Shown: in pieces, positions 16,267 through 25,129 of the stretch
Position numbering within the stretch: position 1 is the stretch's first letter
Layout: each line of letters starts with the position of its first letter
From: [Mycobacterium] vasticus
GTDB lineage: Bacteria > Actinomycetota > Actinomycetes > Mycobacteriales > Mycobacteriaceae
Direction of reading: 5' to 3'
DNA: 64,000 nt
Assembly (NCBI RefSeq): GCF_020181595.1
Contig: NZ_CP084028.1
Span: forward strand, 3,901,765 to 3,965,764
Position numbers and translations under genes: made by a program
The notes under the pieces: model-generated
The model's database searches: none
The model's input: only the letters and a program-made list of their open reading frames with translations
What the model was told of the DNA's origin: nothing

Positions 16267-17999
16267 GGGACCCGGTACGCATCGGAAATTGCTCGGGCTT
16301 CTACGGCGACCGGATCGCCGCGGCGCGGGAGATGGTCGAGGGCGGGACGGGCGAGCAGAGCATCGACGTGCTGTGCGGGGACTACCTCGCTGAACTGACG
16401 ATGCTCATCCTGGCGAAGGCCCAGGCGAAGGATCCGGCGGGCGGTTACGCGCGCACGTTCCTGACCCAGATGGAGCAGGTGTTGGGCACCTGTTCCGACC
16501 GCGGTATCAAGATCGTGGCCAACGCCGGTGGGCTCAACCCGGCCGGGCTGGCCGTCAGATTGCGCGAGCTTGCGGACCGGCTCGGTATCACCGTCCGGAT
16601 CGCCCACATCGAAGGTGACGACTTGCGCGGGAACCTCTCCGCGATCACCCCTGCGGTCGGTGAGGTCAAGCCGGTCTCGGCCAACGCCTACCTCGGGGGT
16701 TGGGGTATCGCCGAAGCGCTGGGTGCGGGCGCCGACGTCGTCGTCACCGGACGGGTGACAGACGCCTCGCTGGTCGTCGGCCCGGCCGCCTGGTGGCACG
16801 GGTGGGAGCGCACCGACTGGGACCGGCTCGCCGGTGCCGTCGTGGCCGGCCACGTCATCGAATGCGGACCACAGGCCACGGGCGGCAACTACGCCTTCCT
16901 CGACGAGATCACCGACCGTCGCTACCCGGGCTTCCCGATCGCGGAGGTGGCGGCCGACGGCTCGTCGGTGATCACCAAGCACGCCGACACCGGGGGGCTG
17001 GTGTCGGTCGGTACGGTCACCGCCCAGCTGCTCTACGAGATCGCCGAGCCGGCCTATCTGGGGCCCGACGTGGTGACTCACTTCGACACGATCTCGCTGG
17101 CCCAGCAGGCCGAGCACCGGGTGGCGATCACGGGTGTCACCGGCAGCCCGCCACCGGAGACGCTCAAGGTGGCGCTGAACGAGGTCGGGGGCTACCGGAA
17201 CACCATGACGATGGTGCTCACCGGCTTGGACCTGGAGGCGAAAGCCGCGTTCGCGCAGCAGCAGCTGTTCGACATCCTCGGCGGCCGGGGATCCTTCGCC
17301 GAGGTCGACGTCCGGTTTCTGCGTTTCGACACACCGGACGCCCCCACCAACGACCAGGCGTGCGCGCACTTGCGGATCACGGTCAAGGACACCGACCCGC
17401 GCAAGGTCGGCCGGGCGTTCTCGAGCGCAATCATGGAGATCGCTCTGGCCGGGTATGCCGGCTTCCACACCACCACGCCACCCACGTCGGAGTCAGTGTT
17501 CGGCGTGTATCGCCCAGCGACCGTGCCCCGGTCGAGCGTGACGCAGGTCGTGGTGCTGCCCAACGGTGAGCGCCGGAGGATCGCCGATCCGCCGACCGGT
17601 AGCGTGCCGGCCGCGAAGGTCCGGGGCAGCGCGGCAGCCGCGCCGCCGACCGAGCCGACATGCCGCGCGCCGCTGGGCGCGGTTCTGGGCGCGCGGTCCG
17701 GCGACAAGGGCGGCAACGCCAATATTGGTCTCTGGGCCCGCGACGACGCCGGCTATGCCTGGGTGCGCGAGCACTTAACCGTCGAGCGACTGCGCGGGCT
17801 GCTCGGCCCGGAGGCTGCGCAGCTGCGCATAGAGCGATTCGAGCTGCCCAACCTGCGTGCGCTCAACGTTGTGGTGCACGGGCTGCTGGGGGAAGGCGTG
17901 GCATCCTCGACCCGGCCGGATGCCCAGGCGAAGGGCTTGTGCGAGTACCTGCGCTCCCGCATCGTGGACATACCGCAATCCCTTGTCGGCGCGACCTGA
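16263..17999 (+). CDS. AtuA-family protein (acyclic terpene utilisation type)
   Basis: A 578-residue protein of the AtuA family, named from citronellol/geraniol catabolism in Pseudomonas, where its activity is unknown. The main domain begins RIGNCSGFYGDRIAAAREM and contains VANAGGLNPAGLA, GADVVVTGRVTDASL and IECGPQATGGNYAF. After a variable linker (about 455-480) comes the small C-terminal AtuA-like domain, GARSGDKGGNANIGLWARDD. Sitting after an enoyl-CoA hydratase and a TIGR03084 protein, it probably belongs to a CoA-thioester pathway for a branched or terpenoid substrate. The start is the GTG that overlaps the previous stop. Confidence 0.82.
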   Translation: MRDPVRIGNCSGFYGDRIAAAREMVEGGTGEQSIDVLCGDYLAELTMLILAKAQAKDPAGGYARTFLTQMEQVLGTCSDRGIKIVANAGGLNPAGLAVRLRELADRLGITVRIAHIEGDDLRGNLSAITPAVGEVKPVSANAYLGGWGIAEALGAGADVVVTGRVTDASLVVGPAAWWHGWERTDWDRLAGAVVAGHVIECGPQATGGNYAFLDEITDRRYPGFPIAEVAADGSSVITKHADTGGLVSVGTVTAQLLYEIAEPAYLGPDVVTHFDTISLAQQAEHRVAITGVTGSPPPETLKVALNEVGGYRNTMTMVLTGLDLEAKAAFAQQQLFDILGGRGSFAEVDVRFLRFDTPDAPTNDQACAHLRITVKDTDPRKVGRAFSSAIMEIALAGYAGFHTTTPPTSESVFGVYRPATVPRSSVTQVVVLPNGERRRIADPPTGSVPAAKVRGSAAAAPPTEPTCRAPLGAVLGARSGDKGGNANIGLWARDDAGYAWVREHLTVERLRGLLGPEAAQLRIERFELPNLRALNVVVHGLLGEGVASSTRPDAQAKGLCEYLRSRIVDIPQSLVGAT

Positions 18000-18412
18000 C
18001 AAATCCCGAATTTGGAGTAGCCGGGCCACTCTGTCGACGTATCGCCAATCAAGTCGCCGTCCTCTGCCTGCTGCTTGACGTAGCCCCTTTGCCAAAGCCG
18101 TGTTGCCGAACGATGTGATGACGATCGGATGACGCCAACAGCGTCCGGCAGACGGAGAGATGGCTTTGTCCAGTTCCTTGCCGAACTGGACATCCAAAGA
18201 GGGCGCAGCGATCTGCCCACGCGGTTGCCGATCTTGGCCAATGAGCGGGCACATCCACGAATGGGGATCACACGCGCAGGCGCCAGCCACCTGCCACTGG
18301 GCGTCTACATTTCAACTCAACCTGGGATTGTGAGCAGGTGTTAACGTTCGTAGTGTAGCTCCCGGCGCTGCAGTGCTGCGCGAGCCCTGGTTGCGAGCGA
18401 AGGAAGGTAGTA
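18000..18412. other. 413-base gap with one strong inverted repeat
   Basis: No convincing coding frame was found between AtuA and the TetR gene. The interval contains a 10-base perfect inverted repeat at 18167-18192, listed separately, and must hold the TetR promoter. Confidence 0.4.
18167..18192. repeat. Perfect 10-bp inverted repeat TGTCCAGTTC / GAACTGGACA
   Basis: Arms at 18167-18176 and 18183-18192 enclose a 6-base loop. It could be a hairpin ending AtuA transcription, although no T-run follows, or an operator for the downstream TetR gene. Confidence 0.55.
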
Positions 18413-19075
18413 GTGAACAAGGTGGTCGTTGCCGGACGTACCCGGGTCGGCGGCGAGCGTCGGGAACGGATTCTCGCCTCTGCCACCGAGTTGATTGCCG
18501 AGCGGGGCTACCACGCTGTCTCCATGGCCGACATCGGCGTTGCATCAGGGGTTGTCGGGCCGGCCATCTATCGCCATTTCAACAGTAAGAGCGATCTACT
18601 GGCGGCCCTCTTCGAGCGAGTGGTGGACAAACTCCTTAAGCGTGCGACGGCGATCGTCGAGCAGTCCCGCGACGAGGCGGAGGCGCTGACCCTGCTGGTG
18701 TCAGACCAAGTCGCCTTGGTAATGGATCAACGCGAGCTGGCAATGGTGTATTACCGCGAAGTGCACAATCTGTCGGATCAGCACCAGAGCCGGTTGCGCC
18801 GAAAGCAGCGACTCTATCTAGAAGAGTGGGTACACCTCGTCGGAGAATTGCGGCCCGCGGTCGATGAGATTGAACTTCGGGCGATGGTTCATGGAGCGAT
18901 CGGAGCCATTCAATCGATCTTGCACTACCGCGGCACTGGCCTGGCTCCCGAACAGACCTCTGCGCTGCTCGTTGCGATGGGTCACGCCGTGCTCGGCGTC
19001 CCCGCGTCGAGTCACCAGGTGCGCGGCGTGAACACTGAACCATCCTGTCCGCGTCCCGGTACGCCGCAGCACTAA
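18413..19075 (+). CDS. TetR-family transcriptional regulator
   Basis: A 220-residue repressor. The N-terminal HTH is clear: RRERILASATELIAERGYHA, then ADIGVASGVVGPAIYRHFNS and KSDLLAALFERVV. The C-terminal part is helical and ligand-binding, with VYYREVHNLSDQHQSRLRRK; residues after about 200 look like a disordered tail. The GTG start at 18413 follows AAGGAAGG. It lies downstream of the hydratase/TIGR03084/AtuA operon on the same strand and is a candidate regulator of it or of the cyclase region beyond. The ligand is unknown. Confidence 0.85.
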   Translation: MNKVVVAGRTRVGGERRERILASATELIAERGYHAVSMADIGVASGVVGPAIYRHFNSKSDLLAALFERVVDKLLKRATAIVEQSRDEAEALTLLVSDQVALVMDQRELAMVYYREVHNLSDQHQSRLRRKQRLYLEEWVHLVGELRPAVDEIELRAMVHGAIGAIQSILHYRGTGLAPEQTSALLVAMGHAVLGVPASSHQVRGVNTEPSCPRPGTPQH

Positions 19076-19086
19076 GCAGGTCCAGG

Positions 19087-19860
19087 GTGTCAGCAACACA
19101 CGAAGACGACCTCGCTCAGTATGTCTGCACGACGGTCTTGAGGGCGACAGCCGCCAGGAAAGGACTCATCTAATTGCCTGGCTGCATGCCCAGGGCTTCA
19201 CGATTGATCAAAGCCGACTGGTGGCCCCAACCCCTCTCCTTCTTCCTACAAGCCGCGTACTGGGTGATGAGGGACGGTACGTCTCTCTGCGCGAGCTGAG
19301 CACGGAAACCGGAATCCAGACGAAACAGTCGCCATATTGCGGGCCCTCACGGAAGGCATCGGGCAGGCCACGGAGATGATGCGTGGCTTCGCGCGCTGAA
19401 CATGTTGAAAGCTTCAGCCCGACGATTTGGAGAGGCTCGCGAATCGACTCGCGACTGCTGCGCGCGAGGCTGCCAACCCACCGGTTGAGATTCGTGAAAC
19501 CCTCGGGGCGCGGTCATGCTGGTCTCATCACGACCGACGCCGCTGGTGACGACGATGCTGGACCTGATCGACAGCGCGTCAGCAAATGACCTGCCTTCCT
19601 TGAGGATTGGCGTGGCGTCCGGGTCAGCGGTCTCGCGCGCGGGCGACTGGTTCGGCAACCCCGTGAACCTGGCCAGCCGAGTGAGCGCGGCGGCGCGGCC
19701 AGGCGCAGTGTTGGTGGGACTCCACGCGGGTGATCGTCGACGACGCAGGCCTCCGGTGGTCGTCCGCCGGCGCATATCGTCTGAAGGGCGTCAGCAGCAA
19801 GGTCAACCTGTCTCGGGCGCGGCGCGCCCAGGCCGGCCGAGTAAGGCCCCCGTTTGAAGC
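19087..19860 (+). pseudogene. Degraded Rv1264-like class III adenylate cyclase
   Basis: Pieces of a mycobacterial cyclase of the Rv1264 type appear in order but in several frames. First HLIAWLHAQGFTID and SRVLGDEGRYVSLRELSTET (N-terminal regulatory domain), then ILRALTEGIGQATEMMR, then SPDDLERLANRLATAAREAA, then [11 protein letters not shown] with [19 protein letters not shown] and [19 protein letters not shown] (cyclase core), then [19 protein letters not shown] and the end. The segment expected between MMRGFA and SPDDLERL, which carries the VAFADLVGFT metal-binding part of the catalytic site, is missing. At least three frameshifts and two deletions make it inactive. Boundaries are approximate. 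Confidence 0.75.
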
Positions 19861-19983
19861 GAGCTCGCCGGGTATCCGCCTAGTGAACAGTGACCGCCTA
19901 ATGAACAGTCACCACCGACTTGATAAGCGAACGCCACCTCGCTATCGCGGCCCCTCGTAACCAATCTAGCGGTCGAATTCGAT

Positions 19984-21129
19984 CTAAAGCGACCGAGCAA
20001 TGATCTCCTTCATAATCTCGTTTGTCCCACCGTAGATCTTCTGAACGCGAGCATCGGCCCACATCCTGCCGATGGGATACTCGGTCATATAGCCGTAGCC
20101 GCCGTGGAGCTGCAAGCAGTCATCAAGGGCGACCATCGCACGCTCAGTAGTCCACCATTTCGCCATCGCGACGGTGGGGATGTCGAGTTCACCGCGCAGA
20201 TGGCGGGCGACGCAGTCGTCGATGAAAACGCGGCTGATGTGGGCGTCGGTGGCGACCTCGGCGAGCTTGAACTTGGTGTTTTGGAAGGCGAAGACGGGCT
20301 TGCCGAAGGCATGCCGATCTTTGGTGTATTCCACAGTGAACTCGAGCGCTGTTTCTAGTACTGTCACTGCACCAAGCGCAAGGATCAATCGCTCTTGGGG
20401 AAGTTGCTGCATCAACTGAATGAACCCCTGGCCTTCAGTCGTACCCAGGAGGTTCTCAACCGGAATGTGCACATCTTCGAAATAGAGCTCGGAGGTGTCC
20501 TGTCCGCGCTGACCGACCTTGTCCAACACCCGACCCCGCCGAAAGCCCGGTCGATCGCCTTCGACCAAAACCAACGAGATTCCGTTCGCTCCGGCACTGG
20601 GGTCGGTCTTCGCAACGACGATGATGAGGTCGGCCTGAGCGCCGTTGGTGATGAACGTTTTGGAACCGTTGACAACGTATTCGTCTCCAACGCGCGATGC
20701 CTTGGTCGTGACAGATTGGAGATCGGAGCCAGTGCCCGGCTCCGTCATCGCAATCGCGCCAACCATCTCACCAGTTGCCAGTCTGGGAAGAAAGCGTTCC
20801 TTCTGCTCATCGGTGCCGTACTCGAGCAGGTAGTGGGCGACGATTCCACTATGAAGCGGCGCGCCCCATGCCGAATCGCCGATGCGGGCCTGTTCCTCAA
20901 TCAAGACTGCTTCGTGAGCGAACGTTCCCCCACCTCCGCCGTACTGCTCGGGGATTGACATGCACAGCAACCCAAGATCACCCGCCCGGGTCCACAGGTC
21001 CCGATCCACGTGGTGCTGCTCGATGAAGCGGGCACTGTGCGGCGCGACCTCCTTCTCACAGAACGTACGTGCCAAATCCCGCAGTGCGTCGAGGTCGTCG
21101 TCCATCCAGCTAGAGCGGTTGGCTGCCAT
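19984..21129 (-). CDS. Acyl-CoA dehydrogenase
   Basis: A 381-residue FAD-dependent acyl-CoA dehydrogenase, introducing the alpha-beta double bond of an acyl-CoA. Signature segments are AIAMTEPGTGSDLQSVTT (FAD-binding loop), NGSKTFITNGAQADLIIVVA, the C-terminal helices RHAFGKPVFAFQNTKFKLAE and LQLHGGYGYMTEYPIGRMW, and ARVQKIYGGTNEIMKEIIAR, the usual family end. ATG 21129 is preceded by GAGGA; an upstream frame extension overlaps the divergent regulator's operators and is rejected. It is divergent from a TetR gene with two palindromic sites between them, so it is probably that repressor's target. Confidence 0.9.
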   Translation of the reverse strand: MAANRSSWMDDDLDALRDLARTFCEKEVAPHSARFIEQHHVDRDLWTRAGDLGLLCMSIPEQYGGGGGTFAHEAVLIEEQARIGDSAWGAPLHSGIVAHYLLEYGTDEQKERFLPRLATGEMVGAIAMTEPGTGSDLQSVTTKASRVGDEYVVNGSKTFITNGAQADLIIVVAKTDPSAGANGISLVLVEGDRPGFRRGRVLDKVGQRGQDTSELYFEDVHIPVENLLGTTEGQGFIQLMQQLPQERLILALGAVTVLETALEFTVEYTKDRHAFGKPVFAFQNTKFKLAEVATDAHISRVFIDDCVARHLRGELDIPTVAMAKWWTTERAMVALDDCLQLHGGYGYMTEYPIGRMWADARVQKIYGGTNEIMKEIIARSL

Positions 21130-21190
21130 TACAAAGTCCTCACTGTGTTTGCTTGCGCACCGATCCCGCAATGGTCTCGCTTCGCCTGTG

Positions 21191-21205
21191 GGTACATGGT
21201 GTACC
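21191..21205. promoter_or_regulatory. Operator 1: GGTAC-N5-GTACC
   Basis: Perfect 5-base arms 21191-21195 and 21201-21205. It lies in the 143-base interval between the divergent acyl-CoA dehydrogenase and TetR genes and shares its design with operator 2, 30 bases away centre to centre (about three helical turns). Confidence 0.65.
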
Positions 21206-21219
21206 ACGAATCGCACGCC

Positions 21220-21236
21220 GGGTACAACACGTACCC
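21220..21236. promoter_or_regulatory. Operator 2: GGGTAC-N5-GTACCC
   Basis: Perfect 6-base arms 21220-21225 and 21231-21236 with a 5-base spacer. Same core as operator 1, on the same face of the helix, 37 bases before the TetR start codon. Confidence 0.7.
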
Positions 21237-21272
21237 AGAACTTTCCAGAGCGCGGGGCGTTACGGTGACATC

Positions 21273-21950
21273 GTGGAGCGACAGCACTGGGTGGACACCA
21301 CAGCGGTACGCCGCGCGGCCAGTAGGTTGCCGGGCCGTGAACTACGTCGTGAACAGATCATCGAAGCGGCGCTCAGCGCAATCGAAGAGAACGGGCCCCA
21401 CGCACTCACGGGCCAAATCGCAGACAAGGCCGGTTTGGGACGCACACACTTCTACCGCCACTTCGCAAGTAAAGAAGAACTCGATCTTGCCGTGGCTCGT
21501 CACGTCCACCGCGAACTCACTGCGAAGATTCGCCTAACTCTGGATGTCCAGGGATCGCCGCTAGACGTGATACGCGCGCCGGTCACTCAGCACGTCATGT
21601 GGGCTGACGAACACCCCAACCTCTATCGGTTCCTGGTGAACCGACACTATCGGCGCAGCACCGAGAAGACCGCGCCCGGCAGCAGCGCATTCGCCTCCGA
21701 ACTCGCCGTCGCGGGTGCCCGTTACTTTCCTCGCTACGGCGAGGACTCAGAGGCGGCAGACCGCAATGTCGCCGCCATCATGGGCCTGATGGACGCTTCG
21801 GTCCTATGGTGGCTGGACCATCGCGACTCCACTCGTGACGAACTCGTCATTCGGTTGACACGGCAAACCTGGTTGATAATCAATGACAGGCTGCAGGAAC
21901 TGGGATTCCAGCTTGATCCCCACTTACCACTCTGCGAACCGAAAACCTGA
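21273..21950 (+). CDS. TetR-family regulator divergent from acyl-CoA dehydrogenase
   Basis: A 225-residue repressor with HTH RREQIIEAALSAIEENGPHA and IADKAGLGRTHFYRHFASKE, followed by ELDLAVARHVHRELTAK and a helical ligand domain ending in WWLDHRDSTRDELVIRL. The frame is open to 21153, but that would run through both palindromes. GTG 21273 is preceded by TACGGT with a 6-base gap, a leaderless arrangement, and begins a normal TetR N-terminus. It probably controls itself and the divergent dehydrogenase through the GGTAC-N5-GTACC sites. The ligand is likely an acyl-CoA or its precursor, which is inferred only from context. Confidence 0.85.
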   Translation: MERQHWVDTTAVRRAASRLPGRELRREQIIEAALSAIEENGPHALTGQIADKAGLGRTHFYRHFASKEELDLAVARHVHRELTAKIRLTLDVQGSPLDVIRAPVTQHVMWADEHPNLYRFLVNRHYRRSTEKTAPGSSAFASELAVAGARYFPRYGEDSEAADRNVAAIMGLMDASVLWWLDHRDSTRDELVIRLTRQTWLIINDRLQELGFQLDPHLPLCEPKT

Positions 21951-22003
21951 CCAGGTACAACTCGAGCCTCCCCACGCTAAACCCTCCGTCTTCGACACCG
22001 CCA

Positions 22004-22804
22004 TCAACGATGATTGCGTTGGCGCCGCTCACCGACGCCGCGCATCAACGCGAAAGCTTTCAATCCAAGCGACGGCGCAGCATCGCTAGTGCGCGCAACT
22101 ACGCCACGCCACCTAGGAACTACCCGGAATATCTGGCGACTCTCCAGCAACTCGAGTCCCGCGCGGGCCACGGCCGCAGCATCCATTGGACGCGGTCCGG
22201 CGAACAGAAGCGCCGCCCCAGGGTCGGCAACTCGGTCGGTGACCATTTTCGTACTTACCACGTCAGGGCATAGCGCCCGTGCGTGGATTGGCAATCCCGC
22301 ATGGTCAAGGTCGCCCTGCAGCGATGTGGTGAACGACAATACGGCCGCTTTGGTTGCTGCGTACATCGCTAATCCAGGGATGGGCGCCAGAGCCGAGAGG
22401 GACGCGATGTTGAGGATCGCGCCCCCACCCGCGCCCATAGCGACAACTGCCGCGTGTGAGCCGGCAACGACACCTCGTACATTGACATCGAGGATCGACG
22501 CAATCTCGGCATCGCTGTGACTCCAGCTGTTACCCGCGAGTAGGATCCCAGCGTTGTTTACCCACACCGCCAGAGGGCCAGCGGCTAAAGCCTGAGCAGC
22601 GACTTCCCGATGACCCGACGGATCTCGTACGTCGTGCGTGGCGCTCCAAGCGCCACCGCCGACCTCGGTGGCAGCGCGCTCCGCTGCGTCGCCATCCACA
22701 TCCGTGAGCAAAACCTTGTGACCGGCAGCGGCGAGTTGTCTCGCGATCTCCAGACCAATCCCTCGACCTGCTCCTGTGACGACGGCTGTTGATGGTTCTA
22801 GCAT
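22004..22804 (-). CDS. Short-chain dehydrogenase/reductase
   Basis: A 266-residue SDR of the classical type: cofactor motif TGAGRGIGLE near the N-terminus, NNAG at about 85, catalytic serine in NIASLSALA and the YAATK pair of Tyr and Lys. The Asp in LLTDVDGD after the second strand suggests NAD(H). The substrate is not evident. ATG 22810 is also in frame, but GGAAAGG ends right against it and is well spaced from 22804, which was chosen. It follows the dead CYP136-like P450 on the same strand with a few bases of overlap, so it was probably part of an operon with that P450 and the flavin monooxygenase. Confidence 0.87.
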   Translation of the reverse strand: MLEPSTAVVTGAGRGIGLEIARQLAAAGHKVLLTDVDGDAAERAATEVGGGAWSATHDVRDPSGHREVAAQALAAGPLAVWVNNAGILLAGNSWSHSDAEIASILDVNVRGVVAGSHAAVVAMGAGGGAILNIASLSALAPIPGLAMYAATKAAVLSFTTSLQGDLDHAGLPIHARALCPDVVSTKMVTDRVADPGAALLFAGPRPMDAAAVARAGLELLESRQIFRVVPRWRGVVARTSDAAPSLGLKAFALMRGVGERRQRNHR

Positions 22805-23871
22805 GACCATCCTTTCCGGCAGTTTGCGTAGGTTTGCCGACTACGGTTCGCCGGGGTTTGTTGAGGATCTCCGAGGCCACTTGGAGGACTGCGTCGATTC
22901 CGCCGGCGCCCTGTGAGGGCGATGTGCTCGGCTAAGCACTCAAAAGTCTCGTGGAATGACCTAGATATCATCGGCGACACAACGTAATAGGTAGGCCGTC
23001 GACAGGGAACAGGCAGGGACGTATTGTCCCACCGAACGCGGTAGCCGTCATCCAGACTCCAGGTGAATTCCCGCAGCATCTCGTGCAGTATTGCCTTCAC
23101 CTCCAAGGTGCCGAAGTGCATCCCGATGCGCTTGTGCGCGCCTCCTCCGAACGGAAGCCAGGCGAAGCGGTGGGCCTGATCCTCGCGCCGTGGCGGCTCG
23201 AGTCGCGTTGGGTCAAACCGGTCCGGCTCGGTCGACACTGTGGGCGCAAAGTGGTTGACCGCAGGCGTGATGGCGACGAGCACTCCGGAGGGGACGTAGT
23301 AGCCATCAATTACGGTGTCGGTCACCGTCTTACGCATAACCAACGGTACCGGTGCAACTAGTCTGAGCGACTCCTTGATGACCAAGTCCATCGCCGTAAG
23401 CCCCTCCAGGTCCTCAATGTCCGGCAGATCGTCGCCTAGACGGTCAGACTCAGCACGAAGTCGATCCTGCCATTCAGGATTCTTCGCCAAGAAGTACGCC
23501 ACAGCGGCAGTGGTGATCGTTGACGTGTCATGAGCGGCCATCATCAGAAAGATCATTTGATTTATGATGTCCGCATCAGTGAAGCGTTCGCCGTCCTCGG
23601 CGCGCGCCTCACATAGCGCGGCGAGTAAATCACCATTCTGCCCCGAGCGTGCCGCCGGTAAGTTCCGGGCGAAGGCCAACGAGAGGCAATCCCTGATCGC
23701 CGATAACTGGCTTCAATCCGCTACCTGTCGGCGGCGCGGCGAGTTCGCGAACCGGCCATCGTCGACTCACTCCTGGATAGCGCGCTCGACGCGCTGCGGG
23801 AGGGGATTCAGTAGTACCGACAACAGCCGGTCACGGGACTTGCTTGCCGAACCGGACGGCGATTTGGTCAT
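22798..23871 (-). pseudogene. CYP136-like cytochrome P450 pseudogene with internal deletion
   Basis: Two parts of one P450 are joined out of frame. The N-terminal part, from ATG 23871 with a further frame break, reads LLNPLPQRVERAIQ and then LAAPPTGSGLKPVIGDQG (23675-23740), matching the CYP136 start as I recall it. It then jumps directly to RNLPAARSGQNGDLLAALCE and IFLMMAAHDTST (I-helix) in another frame. Roughly 190 codons between these points are gone. In the C-terminal part the ExxR helix (IKESLRLVAP) is intact, but the haem loop reads FGGGAHKRIGMHF: the essential cysteine is Arg (codon 23128-23130, CGC instead of TGC). It cannot be a working P450. Its 3' end touches the SDR start. Confidence 0.85.
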
Positions 23872-24025
23872 CGAGTGCCCCCTTGATGTTGTTTCTCGCA
23901 TTATCGGAAGGATTTCACCCATCGTTTACACCGGTGACCACCCTGTCAACGGCGGTCACAGTTGCCGCTCGAATGTCGGCGACTCCCCGCCGTCCTCGGA
24001 TACCCGTCACTGAACAGAGCCGCCA

Positions 24026-25057
24026 CTAGCCGACGCTATCGGCCCCGCTTGGGGCATAGGGCATGTCGGCCAGATGGGTGTTGGCCGGCTCGGGTGTCCC
24101 CCTGCGCGACGAGTTCGCGGGCGCGGGACGCGACAGGACGTAAGCGCGCCGCTTCGGCCTGCGCGCACGAAGGCGATACAAGAAGGTCGGGCTGGGCCAG
24201 TTGGTAGAGATCGACCCGCGCGCCGAGCGATACCAGCTCGTGCACATAGTCCACACGGATCTGTCCAGGCGGCGACTCAACCGGTCGTTGAAGCGCTTCT
24301 CCACATCGGCACGGACCTCGATAACACTTCCTGGATGGGCACGGAGAACCTTCATCAACCTGACGATGTGTCGGGCCTGCGATTCGAGCATGTAGACGAT
24401 GGACCCGGATCCCACGTTGGTGTTGGGCCCGTACATCATGAGGAAATTCGGAAACTCTGGCACCGATAGGCCGTAGTAGGCGTGCGCGCCATCCGCCCAC
24501 ACGTCCGACAATTTTCGGTCCGAGCGGCCGTAGACCTCCATCGGGGAAAGAAACTCGGTGGCACTGAAGCCAGTGCCGTAGATGATCACGTCGGCGGCGT
24601 GGAAGTCGCCGTTCACCGTGCGGATTCCGCCAGGTTCTACTGCCCGGATATCGTCGGTGACCAATGAAACGTTGGGACGTGCGAGCGCGGGGTAATAGTC
24701 GCTGGAGAACAGAATCCTCTTGCACCCGGGCGCATAGTCCGGCGTCAGGTGGGAACGCAGCCGGGCATCCGACACCTGGCGACCTAGGTGCCGGAGGGCG
24801 ATGACTCCCAAGACTCGCGCTACTGGCTTCGCGTCGACGAGTGCCAACGCCAACAACTCGAATATCGTCCAAATCATCAGACGTTCGCTGAGCCGCAGAA
24901 TGGGCAACTTGCGCAGCAGTTGGTGATGCCGCCCACCGTACTGACGGTCGAATTTGGGCAGCACCCATGGGGCTGACCGTTGGAAAACGTCCAAGTGCTC
25001 AGCGCCTGCGGCGACCACCGGGACGAACTGCACCGAACTAGCGCCGGTGCCGACGAC
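24026..25057 (-). pseudogene. Flavin-containing monooxygenase, 5' half removed at an IS21 junction
   Basis: About 340 codons of the C-terminal part of an FAD monooxygenase of the Baeyer-Villiger/FMO kind. At the cut edge the frame reads VVGTGASSVQFVPVVA, the NADPH-binding Rossmann turn that normally lies near residue 190. Then come HLDVFQRSAPWVLPK, ADVIIYGTGFSATEFL (the GTGF motif) and MMYGPNTNVGSGSIV. The remainder of the gene, with the FAD-binding GxGxxG start, should continue past the IS but is not found after 27701. The IS therefore appears to have deleted the 5' part as well as interrupting it. A protein from an internal start would lack the FAD site. Confidence 0.85.
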
Positions 25058-25106
25058 TGTCGACCGTCACGTAATTCCGCCGGGGTGTCTGTCAGGTAAT
25101 TCCGCC
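25058..25106. repeat. IS21 left end with two transposase-binding repeats
   Basis: Copies at 25066-25081 (GTCACGTAATTCCGCC) and 25091-25106 (GTCAGGTAATTCCGCC), 25 bases apart, form the left multiple-repeat end. Confidence 0.75.
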
Positions 25107-25129
25107 ACCGGTGGGCCTCGGGTGTAGGT

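Noticed and set aside
15984..17468. A 494-codon minus-strand frame across TIGR03084 and AtuA
   Set aside because: No recognisable motif, and it opposes two well-conserved coupled genes.
21153..21272. Longer N-terminus of the TetR regulator (start at 21153)
   Set aside because: It would translate both operators; the leaderless GTG at 21273 fits the family start better.
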